Source: Streptomyces phaeofaciens
GTDB taxonomy: Bacteria > Actinomycetota > Actinomycetes > Streptomycetales > Streptomycetaceae
NCBI RefSeq assembly: GCF_014648915.1
Contig: NZ_BMSA01000004.1
Location: forward strand, 124,001-188,000
Reading direction: 5' to 3'
Length of the DNA: 64,000 nt
A program made the translations under genes and the position numbers. Within the stretch, counting starts at the first letter, position 1; each line of letters opens with the position of its first letter. The notes under the pieces were generated by a model, which saw nothing but the letters and a program-made list of their open reading frames with translations, searched no databases and was not told the DNA's origin. Positions 50,992 to 60,200 of the stretch are shown here, piece by piece.

Positions 50992-53178
50992 GTGACGGGT
51001 GGGGATCACGTCGATTTCCGTGGCGGCTGCTTCACCGGCCCTGTCGTGGGAGTGCAACACCATCACGTCACGGCGCCCCGTGAACCGGCGAGATGGCCCC
51101 ACCAGGTGGGGGTGATCCCGCCGCGGGCCGGCTGTTTCCAGGATCGGGTCGAGGCGGTCCGGCTGCGGGAGGAGCTGATGACGGGCGCGAACGGACAGGC
51201 CGACGCCCTGGCGGGCCAGGACGCGGTGCGGGGGCGGGTACTGGTCGGGATGGGCGGGGTGGGCAAGACCCAGCTGGCCGCCGACCACGCCCGCAGGGCC
51301 TGGAGATCGGGTGAGCTGGATGTGCTGGTGTGGATCACCGCGACGAGTGCCTCCGCGATCACGTCCGGGTACGCGCAGGCCGCTGCGGAGATCCTGGGTA
51401 CCGATCCGGCGGATCCGGGAACGGCCGCCGCGAGTTTCCTGGCCTGGTTGGAACCCAAACACGGTGCGCCGCCCTGCCGTTGGCTCGTCGTCCTCGACGA
51501 CGTCGCCGACCCGGCCGATCTGCGCGGCCTGTGGCCGCCGGCCGGCCCACATGGCCGCACGCTGGCCACCACCCGCCGCCGGGACACCGCCATGACGGCC
51601 GGCGGCCGCTCCCCGTTCGAAGTCGGCCTGTTCACCCCGGCGGAAGCGCTGGCCTGTCTCGCCACGACGCTGGCCGCCCACGACCGACACGAGCCCGACG
51701 ACCAACTCGCGGAGCTCGCCGAGGAGCTGGGCCGGCTGCCGCTGGCTCTGTCCCAGGCCGCCGCCTACCTGATCGACGTCGGTGTCGGCCCCGCCGCCTA
51801 CCGGGCTCTGCTCGCCGATCGCAGCGCCACACTCGCCGACGCCGTCCCCGATGTGCTGCCCGACGACCAGCCCCTCTCCCTGGCGGCCGCCTGGTCCCTG
51901 TCGGTCGACCGTGCCGACACCCTCCTCCCGCGGGGGGTGGCCCGCCCCATGCTGCAATTGGCTTCGCTGCTCGATGCCAACGGCGTTCCCGAAGCCGTTC
52001 TGACGAGCGGGCCCGCGCTCACCCACCTCACGGCGCACCTCACCGGTACCGGCACCGGCCCGCACCCCGCCGAAGAACAGCAGCCTCCGCTGTCCACCCG
52101 GGATGCCGTGCGCTCCCTGCGGGCGCTGCACCGGCTCAGCCTGGTCGATCACACCCCCGAGACCCCCCACCAGGCCGTCCGCGTGCACCAACTCGTCCAG
52201 CGCGCTGTCCGCGACGGCCTCACCCCCGGCAGGTACGACCGGACCGCCCACGCCGCCGCCGACGCCCTGCGGGCCGCCTGGCCGGCCGTCGAGCGGGACA
52301 CGGCCCTCGCCCAGGCCCTGCGCGCGAACGCAGCGGCGCTGACCGCCTGTGCCGAGGAGGCGCTGTACCGGCCCGCCGCGCACGCGGTGCTGTACCGCGC
52401 CGGCACCAGTCTCGGCGAGGCCGGCCAGGCCGACGCGGCGCGCGACTACTACCGGCGCCTCACCACGACCGCATGCCGCCACCTGGGCGAGGACCATCCC
52501 GACACCCTCGTCACGCGGCACAGCCTGGCCTACTGGCAGGGGAAGGCAGGGGACACGGCCGGAGCCGCCGCCGCGACGGCCGACCTACTGCCGCACCTGG
52601 TGCGGGTTCTGGGCCGGGACCATCCCGACACCCTCACCGCACGGCACAACCTCGCCTGGTGGCACGGCGAATCGGGGGATGCCGCCGGGGCCGCGGCCGC
52701 CTTCGCCGACGTCCTGGCCGACCGCGTGCGCGTGCTGGGACCCGACCACCCCGACACCCTCACGGCCCGGGGCAATCAGGCCTGGTGGCAGGGGGAGTCG
52801 GGCGATCCCGACGGTGCCTTGGCCGCCTTCGCCGAGTTGGTGACCGACCGTACGCGCGTGCTGGGACCCGACCACCCCCGCACTCTCGACGCCCGGCACA
52901 GCCACGCCCATTGGCGAGGGCAGGCGGGGGACGCCGACGAGGCCGTGAGCGCCTTCGCCGACGTGGTGGCCGCCCGCATGCGCGTGCTGGGGCCCGACCA
53001 CCCCGACACTCTCACCGCACGGCGCAATCTCGCCTGGTGGCAAGGCGAATCAGGGGATCCGGCCGGAGCGGCAGCGGCTTTCGCCGAGCTGTTGACCGAC
53101 GTTGCGCGGGTGCTGGGCCCCGACCATCCCGACACGCTGACCACCCGCCGCTGTCTCGCCGACCGGCGGGAGGAGTAA
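50992..53178 (+). CDS. NB-ARC STAND ATPase with C-terminal TPR repeats
   Basis: The 728-aa protein is built like plant/animal NLRs. Residues 1-30 hold a short motif, DFRGGCFTGPVVGVQ. The NB-ARC ATPase follows, with P-loop GMGGVGKTQ (86-94), Walker B RWLVVLDDVAD (~165), GRTLATTRRRD and GLPLAL-like GRLPLALSQAA. After a winged-helix region come five near-identical 42-residue TPR units plus a partial one (~485-728), each centred on RVLGPDHPDTLTAR. STAND proteins oligomerise on sensing a trigger and activate an effector; here no effector domain is evident unless the N-terminal motif recruits one. GTG 50992 is preferred because the family begins just before GDHxDFR; GTG 50941 is also in frame. Confidence 0.88.
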   Translation: MTGGDHVDFRGGCFTGPVVGVQHHHVTAPREPARWPHQVGVIPPRAGCFQDRVEAVRLREELMTGANGQADALAGQDAVRGRVLVGMGGVGKTQLAADHARRAWRSGELDVLVWITATSASAITSGYAQAAAEILGTDPADPGTAAASFLAWLEPKHGAPPCRWLVVLDDVADPADLRGLWPPAGPHGRTLATTRRRDTAMTAGGRSPFEVGLFTPAEALACLATTLAAHDRHEPDDQLAELAEELGRLPLALSQAAAYLIDVGVGPAAYRALLADRSATLADAVPDVLPDDQPLSLAAAWSLSVDRADTLLPRGVARPMLQLASLLDANGVPEAVLTSGPALTHLTAHLTGTGTGPHPAEEQQPPLSTRDAVRSLRALHRLSLVDHTPETPHQAVRVHQLVQRAVRDGLTPGRYDRTAHAAADALRAAWPAVERDTALAQALRANAAALTACAEEALYRPAAHAVLYRAGTSLGEAGQADAARDYYRRLTTTACRHLGEDHPDTLVTRHSLAYWQGKAGDTAGAAAATADLLPHLVRVLGRDHPDTLTARHNLAWWHGESGDAAGAAAAFADVLADRVRVLGPDHPDTLTARGNQAWWQGESGDPDGALAAFAELVTDRTRVLGPDHPRTLDARHSHAHWRGQAGDADEAVSAFADVVAARMRVLGPDHPDTLTARRNLAWWQGESGDPAGAAAAFAELLTDVARVLGPDHPDTLTTRRCLADRREE
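52480..53160 (+). repeat. 126-bp coding tandem repeats (TPR array)
   Basis: Five full 126-bp units and a partial sixth encode 42-residue TPRs. The core GACCACCCCGACACCCTCAC recurs almost unchanged from unit to unit, so recent duplication or gene conversion is likely. Approximate limits. Confidence 0.8.
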
Positions 53179-53211
53179 CGGCTCCCGGCGCGGCGCGTGC
53201 GGGGCCCGCGA

Positions 53212-53976
53212 TCAGGCCCGGGGTCCCAGGAACAAGCCCCCGCTCGCGTCGATGACCTGCCCGGTGATCCAGCGCGCCGCGTCGGAGGCGAGGAACGCGA
53301 CCACGTCGGCGACGTCGGCGGGCCCACCCAGCCGGCCGAGCGCCGTGGATCCGGCGATGAGTTCGGCCAGGCCCGGCGCTTCGAAGGACGCTCCGTTGGT
53401 CGCTGTCCGAGTGGCGCCGGGCGCGACCGCGTTCACCGTGATCCCTCGGGCCCCGAGCTGGTTGGCCAGGGTCAAGCTCATCGTCTCGACCGCGCCCTTC
53501 GTCATGGCGAAGGACGTTTGCGCGGGGTTGGCCATCCGGGTCGCCACGGACGAGAGGGTGACGATGCGGCCACCCTCGCGGAGCAAGGGCAGGGCCCGCT
53601 GGATGATGAAGTACGGGGCGCGCACGTTCACCGCGAAGAGGTGGTCGAACTCCGCCCGCGTCGTGACTCCCAGCGGGCCGGCGGGCGCAGCCGCCGCGTT
53701 GTTGACGAGGATGTCGAGCGGCCGCCCGGCCAGACCCGCCTCGACTCCCTCGAAGAGCGTCTCGACGTCGTCGTCCACGCCGAGTTCCGCCCCGACGGCG
53801 AGCGCGGTTCCCCCGTCACGCGCGATCGCGTCGACCGTGGCCGCCGCACCGTCCTCGTCCGTGCCGAAATGCACGATGACCATGGCCCCCCGGCCCGCCA
53901 GCCGGGCCGCCACGGCCTGCCCGATGCCGCGCGACGCTCCGGTCACCAGTGCCGTCCTGCCGGTCAGATCACTCAT
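53212..53976 (-). CDS. Short-chain dehydrogenase/reductase with Tyr-to-Phe active-site change
   Basis: The 254-aa Rossmann protein has the NAD(P) loop TGASRGIGQAV, NNAAAA, the catalytic Ser region TLSSVATRM and the lysine in FAMTKGAVE. The position that is Tyr in the YxxxK catalytic motif is Phe here; the codon on the coding strand is TTC. Classical SDR chemistry needs that Tyr, so activity may be lost or altered. The rest of the fold, including the C-terminal VIDASGG, is intact. It is divergent from a TetR gene with two palindromes between them, so it is probably that regulator's target. ATG 53976 is used; GTG 53985 is in frame. Confidence 0.87.
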   Translation of the reverse strand: MSDLTGRTALVTGASRGIGQAVAARLAGRGAMVIVHFGTDEDGAAATVDAIARDGGTALAVGAELGVDDDVETLFEGVEAGLAGRPLDILVNNAAAAPAGPLGVTTRAEFDHLFAVNVRAPYFIIQRALPLLREGGRIVTLSSVATRMANPAQTSFAMTKGAVETMSLTLANQLGARGITVNAVAPGATRTATNGASFEAPGLAELIAGSTALGRLGGPADVADVVAFLASDAARWITGQVIDASGGLFLGPRA

Positions 53977-53997
53977 CCCCGCCACCCCGTCTCGTTA

Positions 53998-54034
53998 GTC
54001 ACTACCAATCTGGTAGTGACTACCGCTCCGGTAG
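53998..54034. promoter_or_regulatory. Double TetR operator between SDR and TetR genes
   Basis: Site 1: GTCACTACCA (53998-54007) and TGGTAGTGAC (54011-54020), perfect 10-bp arms. Site 2: CTACCG (54020-54025) and CGGTAG (54029-54034). Centres are 18 bp apart, and the sites overlap the divergent promoters. Confidence 0.85.
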
Positions 54035-54044
54035 GGTCTACCAC

Positions 54045-54680
54045 ATGCCCGACCAGCACTCAACACTGCGAGCCCAGCGACGAGCCGACACGCAGCGCAC
54101 GATTCAGGCCCACGCCGTACGGCTCTTCACCGAGCGCGGTTACGACGCCACCACCGTGACCGACGTCGCCGAGGCGGCGGGCGTCTCGCCCATGACCGTG
54201 TACCGGCATTTCCCCACCAAGGAAGACCTCGTGCTCGCCGACCGGAACGGCCGCCTCGTCGCCGAGCGGATCGCCGCGTCGTCCGCCGCGCAGCCCCTGG
54301 TCCGCCGCATCGGCACGGCGCTCATCGACTCGGCCGCGACCCTGACCGACGGCGGCCCCGGAAGCGACCCCACGGCGAACGAGCGGTTCCTGCTCGCCCG
54401 CCTCCGGCTCATGATCTCCACGCCCGCCCTACGGGCGCGGCACCTGGACAACCACTACGCCCTCCAGCAGGCCATCGTGGACGCCGTCGGCGGCGACACC
54501 ACCGACCCCGACGCGGTCTTCCCCACCCGGGCGGCGGCCGGCGCCTGCCTGGCCGCCCTGCACACCGCCCTCGTCCGCTGGGCCGAGGACGACGGACGCA
54601 CCGCGCTGCCGGACCTGATCGCCAAGGCTCTGGCCGCCGCCTTCGGTGACGACATCACCGGCACGCGCCCGAACACGTAG
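54045..54680 (+). CDS. TetR-family transcriptional regulator
   Basis: The 211-aa protein has a classic TetR HTH (residues ~12-58: RRADTQRTIQAHAVRLFTER, then VAEAAGVSPMTVYRHFPTKEDLV) and a helical ligand domain. It starts at ATG 54045, 10 bp after the second palindrome, with no clear ribosome site. It is divergent from the SDR gene, which is the likely target. The gene ends at a small hairpin (54700-54714) before the convergent MpaB-type oxygenase. The ligand is unknown. Confidence 0.9.
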   Translation: MPDQHSTLRAQRRADTQRTIQAHAVRLFTERGYDATTVTDVAEAAGVSPMTVYRHFPTKEDLVLADRNGRLVAERIAASSAAQPLVRRIGTALIDSAATLTDGGPGSDPTANERFLLARLRLMISTPALRARHLDNHYALQQAIVDAVGGDTTDPDAVFPTRAAAGACLAALHTALVRWAEDDGRTALPDLIAKALAAAFGDDITGTRPNT

Positions 54681-54699
54681 GGCGGCGCGAACAGCACCA

Positions 54700-54714
54700 C
54701 GGTCCGCCGGACCG
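54700..54714. terminator. Hairpin between TetR and MpaB-type genes
   Basis: CGGTCC (54700-54705), GCC loop, GGACCG (54709-54714): a short perfect stem between two convergent stops. Confidence 0.5.
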
Positions 54715-54732
54715 GCCCGCAGGGCTGCGTGG

Positions 54733-55593
54733 TCAGTCCGTGCGCGGTGGTGGTGGGGTCATGGCCCAGCGGATGGTTCTGGTGAGGACGTGACCGGCGG
54801 GGCGTACGGCGATGTCCTCGACGACGGGGAGACGGGGCAGCCGGAGCATGGCCCGGGCCCAGGGCGGGAGCAGTGCGACGGCGTTCGCGGCGAGTCCGCC
54901 GTAGAACGGCCGTGCCGCGAGGGGCAGGGGTGGCCGCAGCAGCACGAAGCGTGCGGCGGCGCGGGCCTGCGCGGTGGCCCGCAGCTCGGGCCGGTAGGCG
55001 GCGAGGCGCTCGGAGAGTCCACGCAGGTCGACGGGCGGGTCGAGCACGCCCAGGGCCTCGGCGACCCGGGCGGCGTCGGCGACGTAGCCGTCGTAACCGG
55101 CGGCGTCGAGGGGCCGGGCCCCGTAGCGCTGGTGGGCGCGCAGGAAGCTCTCCGTCTGGGCCGCGTGCACCCACCCGAGCAGGTGCGGATCGGCCGCGTG
55201 GTACTCCAGCCCCTCCGCCGTCCTGCCCCGGATGCGCTCGTGGATTCCGCGGACCTGGTCGACCGCCCGCCGGGCGTCCTCGGCGGTGCCGAAGGTCGTC
55301 ACGGCCAGGAACGTGCTGGTGCGCTGCAACCGCCCCCACGGGTCGCCGCGGTACCCCGAGTGGGCGGCGACCGCGGCCATGGCCAGCGGGTGCAACGACT
55401 GCAGCAACAGGGCGCTGATCCCGCCGATGAACATCGAGGCGTCGCCGTGCACCGTCCGGATCGGACGCTCGGGGCCGAACCAGCGCGGGCCAGGCGTGCC
55501 GTGGATGCGCGCGCGGACCGCCGGCCCGTCGGGGCCCGCCACCCGATCGAACAGGGTCTTGCCCAGGTATGCGCGCACGTCGTCCGTCAGCAT
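54733..55593 (-). CDS. MpaB/latex-clearing-protein-like oxygenase (DUF2236)
   Basis: The 286-aa helical protein has the DUF2236 signature: GDASMFIGGISALLLQSLHPLAMAAV over residues ~50-75, then YRGDPWGRLQRTSTFLAVTTFGTA and HLLGWVHAAQTESFL. Members bind haem b or a metal and act as oxygenases; MpaB-type members cleave prenyl side chains and Lcp cleaves rubber. The His of LHPLA and the His of WVHAAQ are ligand candidates. The substrate is unknown. ATG 55593 with GAGG a few bases upstream is taken as start. It ends close to the convergent TetR gene. Confidence 0.85.
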   Translation of the reverse strand: MLTDDVRAYLGKTLFDRVAGPDGPAVRARIHGTPGPRWFGPERPIRTVHGDASMFIGGISALLLQSLHPLAMAAVAAHSGYRGDPWGRLQRTSTFLAVTTFGTAEDARRAVDQVRGIHERIRGRTAEGLEYHAADPHLLGWVHAAQTESFLRAHQRYGARPLDAAGYDGYVADAARVAEALGVLDPPVDLRGLSERLAAYRPELRATAQARAAARFVLLRPPLPLAARPFYGGLAANAVALLPPWARAMLRLPRLPVVEDIAVRPAGHVLTRTIRWAMTPPPPRTD

Positions 55594-55840
55594 CGTCGCC
55601 TCCCGTACTCCCCTCCCAGTGTCCGCCCTCTCCCGCGAAGTGGAGCGGTGAGCCGGGTCGGAGAGGAGCGGACAGGCGCCAACCCGCCTCGATCGAAGCA
55701 GAGTTCACATCGGCGGCGGCGCCGGTGATCGCGCCGGGCCGGCACAGCACCGGACAGCGGGGCGGTGGATGACGATCGAGGAGCCTGTCGCGGGGGAAGG
55801 AAACAGGGAAGGTTTGTCCGTTTCTGGGGCGGGGTGTGTC

Positions 55841-56236
55841 TCAGGTCAGGGTGAGTCGTTCGGCGTGGGCCGTCTCGTCCTGGCGGGCGAGGCCGGGCCG
55901 GGCTCTGCGCGGCCGCCAGTGGGTGGTGACGCCGTCCGGGCCGTCGAGGCGGGCCCGGGAAAGGGCTGCTTCGATCCGCCCGCGGACCTCGGCCTCGTCC
56001 GCGGGGTCGGCGACGAAGAGCACCCGTAGGCATACGTCGTCGCCGGAGCGCTCCGCGGTGGTGTGGTGGGGCGCGAGGGGGCACGGCGGCTCGTGCTCCC
56101 CGCGTCCGCAGAGGGCGACCGTGACGGCGGCACCCGGGGCTCGCACATCACCGCCCGCTTCCATGGTGACGACCGCTTCGTGGACGAATGCTCGGCGCCG
56201 GGGACCAGTATCCGCAGCCACCAGAGTCCGCACCAC
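55841..56236 (-). CDS. Conserved hypothetical protein (131 aa)
   Basis: I recognise no domain. The protein begins with a VRTLVAADTGPRRRAFVHEA-like helix, has a His/Cys-rich turn GRGEHEPPCPLAPHH that might bind metal, and a C-terminal strand-helix segment with VLFVADPADEAEVRGRIEAAL. The codon pattern is typical of the genome, unlike that of the DNA to its right. The start is uncertain: two GTG codons in a row at 56236 and 56233. It stands alone between the MpaB gene and a truncated transporter gene. Confidence 0.5.
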   Translation of the reverse strand: MVRTLVAADTGPRRRAFVHEAVVTMEAGGDVRAPGAAVTVALCGRGEHEPPCPLAPHHTTAERSGDDVCLRVLFVADPADEAEVRGRIEAALSRARLDGPDGVTTHWRPRRARPGLARQDETAHAERLTLT

Positions 56237-56469
56237 ACCCGGTGACGGGAGTCAGCACCGTACCGTCGGATCGCCCGGAACGACGCGTCACGGACAGCAC
56301 GCGTCTCGGCCACCTTCGAGCCCCTGAACCGCCCTGTCGCGCGTCGGCATGGTGGCCACGCGGATAGCCGACCCCCGAACTGTGTCGTCCCGCCACATGT
56401 GCCCCTGACCTGCGTCTTCCTACGGTGTGCCACACGTATCCGTCCCCATCGCACACGAGGAATGCGCAC

Positions 56470-56583
56470 ATGGCCTCGGCATCAACCGCTCCCCCACCCC
56501 CCACCAACCTCAAGCGCATCGTCGCCGCCAGTCCCATCGGCACCACCATCGAGTGGTACGACAACTCATTCGATCAGAGCTAG
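56470..56583 (+). pseudogene. Truncated MFS (metabolite:H+ symporter type) transporter, N-terminus only
   Basis: From ATG 56470 the frame reads MASASTAPPPPTNLKRIVAA, then SPIGTTIEWYDN, then breaks to a TAG at 56581. NLKRIVAASxIGTTIEWYDFFLYG is the start of MHS-family major-facilitator symporters, about 430 residues long. Here only ~32 residues match before the sequence departs. A plausible cause is an insertion or deletion at about 56570. No downstream remainder of the transporter was found in the window. Confidence 0.7.
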
Positions 56584-57289
56584 GACCTGCCGTTTTGCCT
56601 CATCGGCGAGCTGGAAGTCAGCACAGAACCAGCACCGGAACTCTGGCCTGCTGGTTGGGCATCGAACAGAGGACTCGATGCAGTTCAGGGCAGGGAACCT
56701 TCGTATTTGCTGATGGTCACAGGCCGTAGCTGGCTCCCAAATTCACAGCGACCTGTCGCCCGCTCGACGCTCGCACCTTCTGCCGGAGAACACACTGTCC
56801 GGATCCGTAGCGTTCCTCCATGGCAAAAACTGCACCGGGTCGCGCCGACCAACCAGGTCCGCGCGGGTGACGCCGGGCGCAGAGTGCCAGTCTGCTGGGC
56901 GCGCTCAATGACGCGTGCGCGGCGCTGGAGCGTTCGCAGACGGTCATCAGGCGTGACGCCGCGGGCTCGCAGAGCCTCTGGATGCAGTACACACCGATCG
57001 GCTTCTGCTCCGGCTGCCCCGGCTGGCCGTCTCAGTCGGGGAACCGCCGGCCGACGAGGCACCGCCCGCCCACCGGTGCGTACCGCGATGGCCTCCGGCG
57101 TCGGCACGTCGATCACCCAACAGACGTTCCGGCACGCATCAACTGGCTGCCAGACGGTTCTTCTGTACGAATGCCACACTCGGTGTCGGGCGAGCTCATG
57201 ATGCGAGGCCTGATGGCCGACCTGGACGAGGAGTTGCCAGTATGGCCCGCACAGCGCCGCGACGCGATGGTGCTGCTCCCGGCAGGCAA
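56584..57289. other. 0.7-kb eroded, gene-free stretch
   Basis: This stretch lies between the truncated transporter and the giant STAND gene. Base composition is visibly lower in GC, third-position bias is lost in all frames, and no open frame resembles a protein family I know. It may be the remains of a mobile element or of the deleted transporter locus. I see no clear terminal inverted repeats, tRNA or attachment site. Confidence 0.5.
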
Positions 57290-60200
57290 CTATGAAACGT
57301 GCGTCCGAACCGGATGAACGACGCCAGGCTTCGGGAGTGAGCCGGCATAGGCCCATTCCTCGGTCTCTCGTAGGCGCTGCCAGGTCTCGACCAGCGCACC
57401 GGCACCGGCTGCCCGGATGACGGGAGCCGCAGCGGTGACCCAGGCGAGTATCTGTTCGCGGTCAACGTAGCGGGCCTGGCGCAGAGCCCCGAAGAGCGCG
57501 TCGGCAACGGAGACGGCGTCCGTGTGGCCGACCAGCTCTGCCAGGCATTCACCGAACGTGTGGAGTGCTCGGTCCCGCTCGGGGAACGCCCAGGGGTCGC
57601 TGAGGTGGACGATCACCTCGGCGGCACGCTCGAATTCACCGCGACGGGCCAGCGCCTCTGTTGCATGCATCGCCGCGGTGTGCGAGACGACATCGGTGGT
57701 CGAGGTCACGATGGGAGCGTAGACAGCCTGCAGAAGAGCGAGCGTGGAGAGGGCTTCGTCCGGGTCTCCGGCTGCGAGTTGCGCCTCCGCTATCGCATCC
57801 AGTACGTGGTTGCGATCCTCCGGCTCCTGCTGCTCGTCGGCCAGGCGGAAGGCCTCCGCCAGTCGGGTCTGGACAACGAGGGCCGCTGCGACCTCCGCCG
57901 ACGCGACCGCCCATGCCGCAGGCCCTGCTTCCTCGAGGTTGAGAACAGCGGCGTCGAGTGTCCTGTCCGCGGTGTCCGTGAGGCGATGTGCGCGCAGGAC
58001 GTGCTCCAGAACCGCCTGGACGTACGCACGTCCGGGGTTGTGGACGACACCCGACGTCCACGCCTCAGCGGCATCCAGTTCACCGATCGGGATCAGCTTC
58101 GGGATCACACGGCCCAGCACGAGAGCAGCGGTGCGCAGAGCCCTGAACAGCTCGGGATGGGGCTCCAGTTCGGCCCGCAATCCGAGGTCCCCGACCGTGA
58201 ACACCGACTCTTCTCGGGCCAGGATCGACAGCACGGCGTCCGTGCAGCACTCGTAGTACTTGCCATCAAGTGCCTTCTCCGCAACCTCTCCGAGCACCGA
58301 GATCTCCTCGGCCATCTGTTCGAGCCACCCCGGGATGCGCGCTTCGACGGTGCCATACCCGTCGTCCGCCCAGTCTGCGGTGATTCTCCCCAGTGCGTGC
58401 AGGCTTGCCTGCGGCTGCTGGTCTTCCTCCAGGTCAAGGATCAGATTCCTGCACATCCGGACGAAGGGGACGGCCAGCGGCAGGATGCCGCCGACGCCGA
58501 CGTCCTGGTCAGCGGTTGCGGCCGCGCCGGGACGCATGAGCCGGCCGGCGATCGCGGCCAGCACTTCGCGGAGCTGCTGCTCACCGAGGCAGGACGACAG
58601 GTGTTCCCCGATCTCCTCGACGAGGTGGAGGCGGTCCCCGGGCGGAGCCGAGTCCAAGATCTCTTCGGTCAGGCGCGCCACCTCACCGGCCCAGGCTTCG
58701 AAGTCGCTGGTGCGGTCGTCCTCGACAAGGGTGTTGCGCAGCTGCTCCATCGCCGGCGGTTTCGCCTCACGCGTACGTGCGAGCTCGTCGATCAGCTCCG
58801 TTCGGATCGTCACATATTCAGGATCATCGGCCAGAGCCACCATCCGTGTCTCGATCGCGGAGCCAGCGAGCGCACGGACCAGCGCGGCGACAGCGGTCCC
58901 ACGGGAATCCGGATCCGCCGCGGTCACCGCTCGCAGCGCACGTGCACAGGCTTCCTCCGCAGCGGCCTGGTCTCCGATCATGTCCAGACACTCCGCCGCC
59001 AGGCACCAGAAGTGTGCCGCCGCCGACTTGTCGCGGATGCCACGCGCTGTCTCCATCGCGGCCCGCACCGATTCATGTGCCTCGTCGCCGTGGGCGGTGT
59101 CCAACAGGTCGAAGGCCGATCCGAGTATGCGTTCGGATAGCCAGGCTGGCCAGTCGTGGCCTCGGACCTGCATCAGGACCTCGACGAGCCAGCCGCCGGC
59201 AATCTCCGCGTCCGCGGGCACGGCCTCGACCACTGCTGCCAAGGCTGACTCCAGGTCGTCGGCCCACGACAGCTGCCGGGCCTGGTCCAGTGCCTCCGTG
59301 AGCTCGTTCGCCGCCTGCTCGGCAGTTCGCTGATCAGCGTGGAGCGCTGCGGACGCCGCAAGCATCACCACTCGGTCCCAGGGCAGCCTCATGCGATCCA
59401 CCAGGGGCCCGCCGGGCTCCTCGGGCGCCGAGACGGACACAAGCCGTTCGATCATGGCTCGGCGCCCGACGGGGTCCTCGGTGCGGGCCACCAGGGCCCA
59501 GGACTCCTCAATCACCTCCGCAGTCTCGTCGCTTGAGAGCGCGGGCAGGAGGTCCAAAGCGCCGTCGACGGCATACCAGGCGTGGAAGTCCAGATCCTCC
59601 CGCAGGCGCAGATCGCGCCGGTAGTGCGGCAGGTCCCAAGCCGACCTGATCTCACGCATGATCACGATGAGCCGCGCGGCAACGTCCTGGGTCAGCGGCA
59701 CCTCCTCCGGCAGTTGGTTGGCCTCGCGGGCGAGGGCTGACCAGGCTGCGATCTCTGCCTGGCCGGGTCGTACGACCCGCAGGTCCAGCAGCCGGCGGGC
59801 AGCTGCCTGAGCCCAGGGGCGGTCATGGAATGGGGTCAGGGTTTCCGCCGCTGCCGCAAGGCCTTCCCGCCTCGCCCTGGTGGAACTGATGCGGTCGGCG
59901 TCGGTGAGGGCCTCAGTGACGAGCGCGCTCGCCCGCTCCTCGTTGCCGATCTCCGCGAACCCGGCTGCCACCGCTGACTTCGCCTGGACCTCCCATACAT
60001 CTGCGGTGAGGCCGAGTAGCGCTGAGACCGGAACCTGTCCCAGCATGATGGCCAGAACGTCGTCCAGCGCTGCCGACGACCACGAGGGGTCATGGAGCGA
60101 GGCTGCCACCGCAGCAAGTCGGAGCAGTACCTTCTCGGTGAACTGTATCGAGGTGGCCAGTCCTTCTGCCGCGTCGACCCGTGCCTGCTCACTCCACCGT

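Noticed and set aside
56560..56720. Insertion-sequence end at the transporter break
   Set aside because: The sequence change at about 56570 is abrupt, but I found no matching terminal inverted repeat or transposase fragment in the window.
56685..57356. Possible 223-codon gene on the minus strand
   Set aside because: No domain, no ribosome site and no third-position bias. It overlaps the end of the STAND gene and looks like an open frame in eroded DNA.
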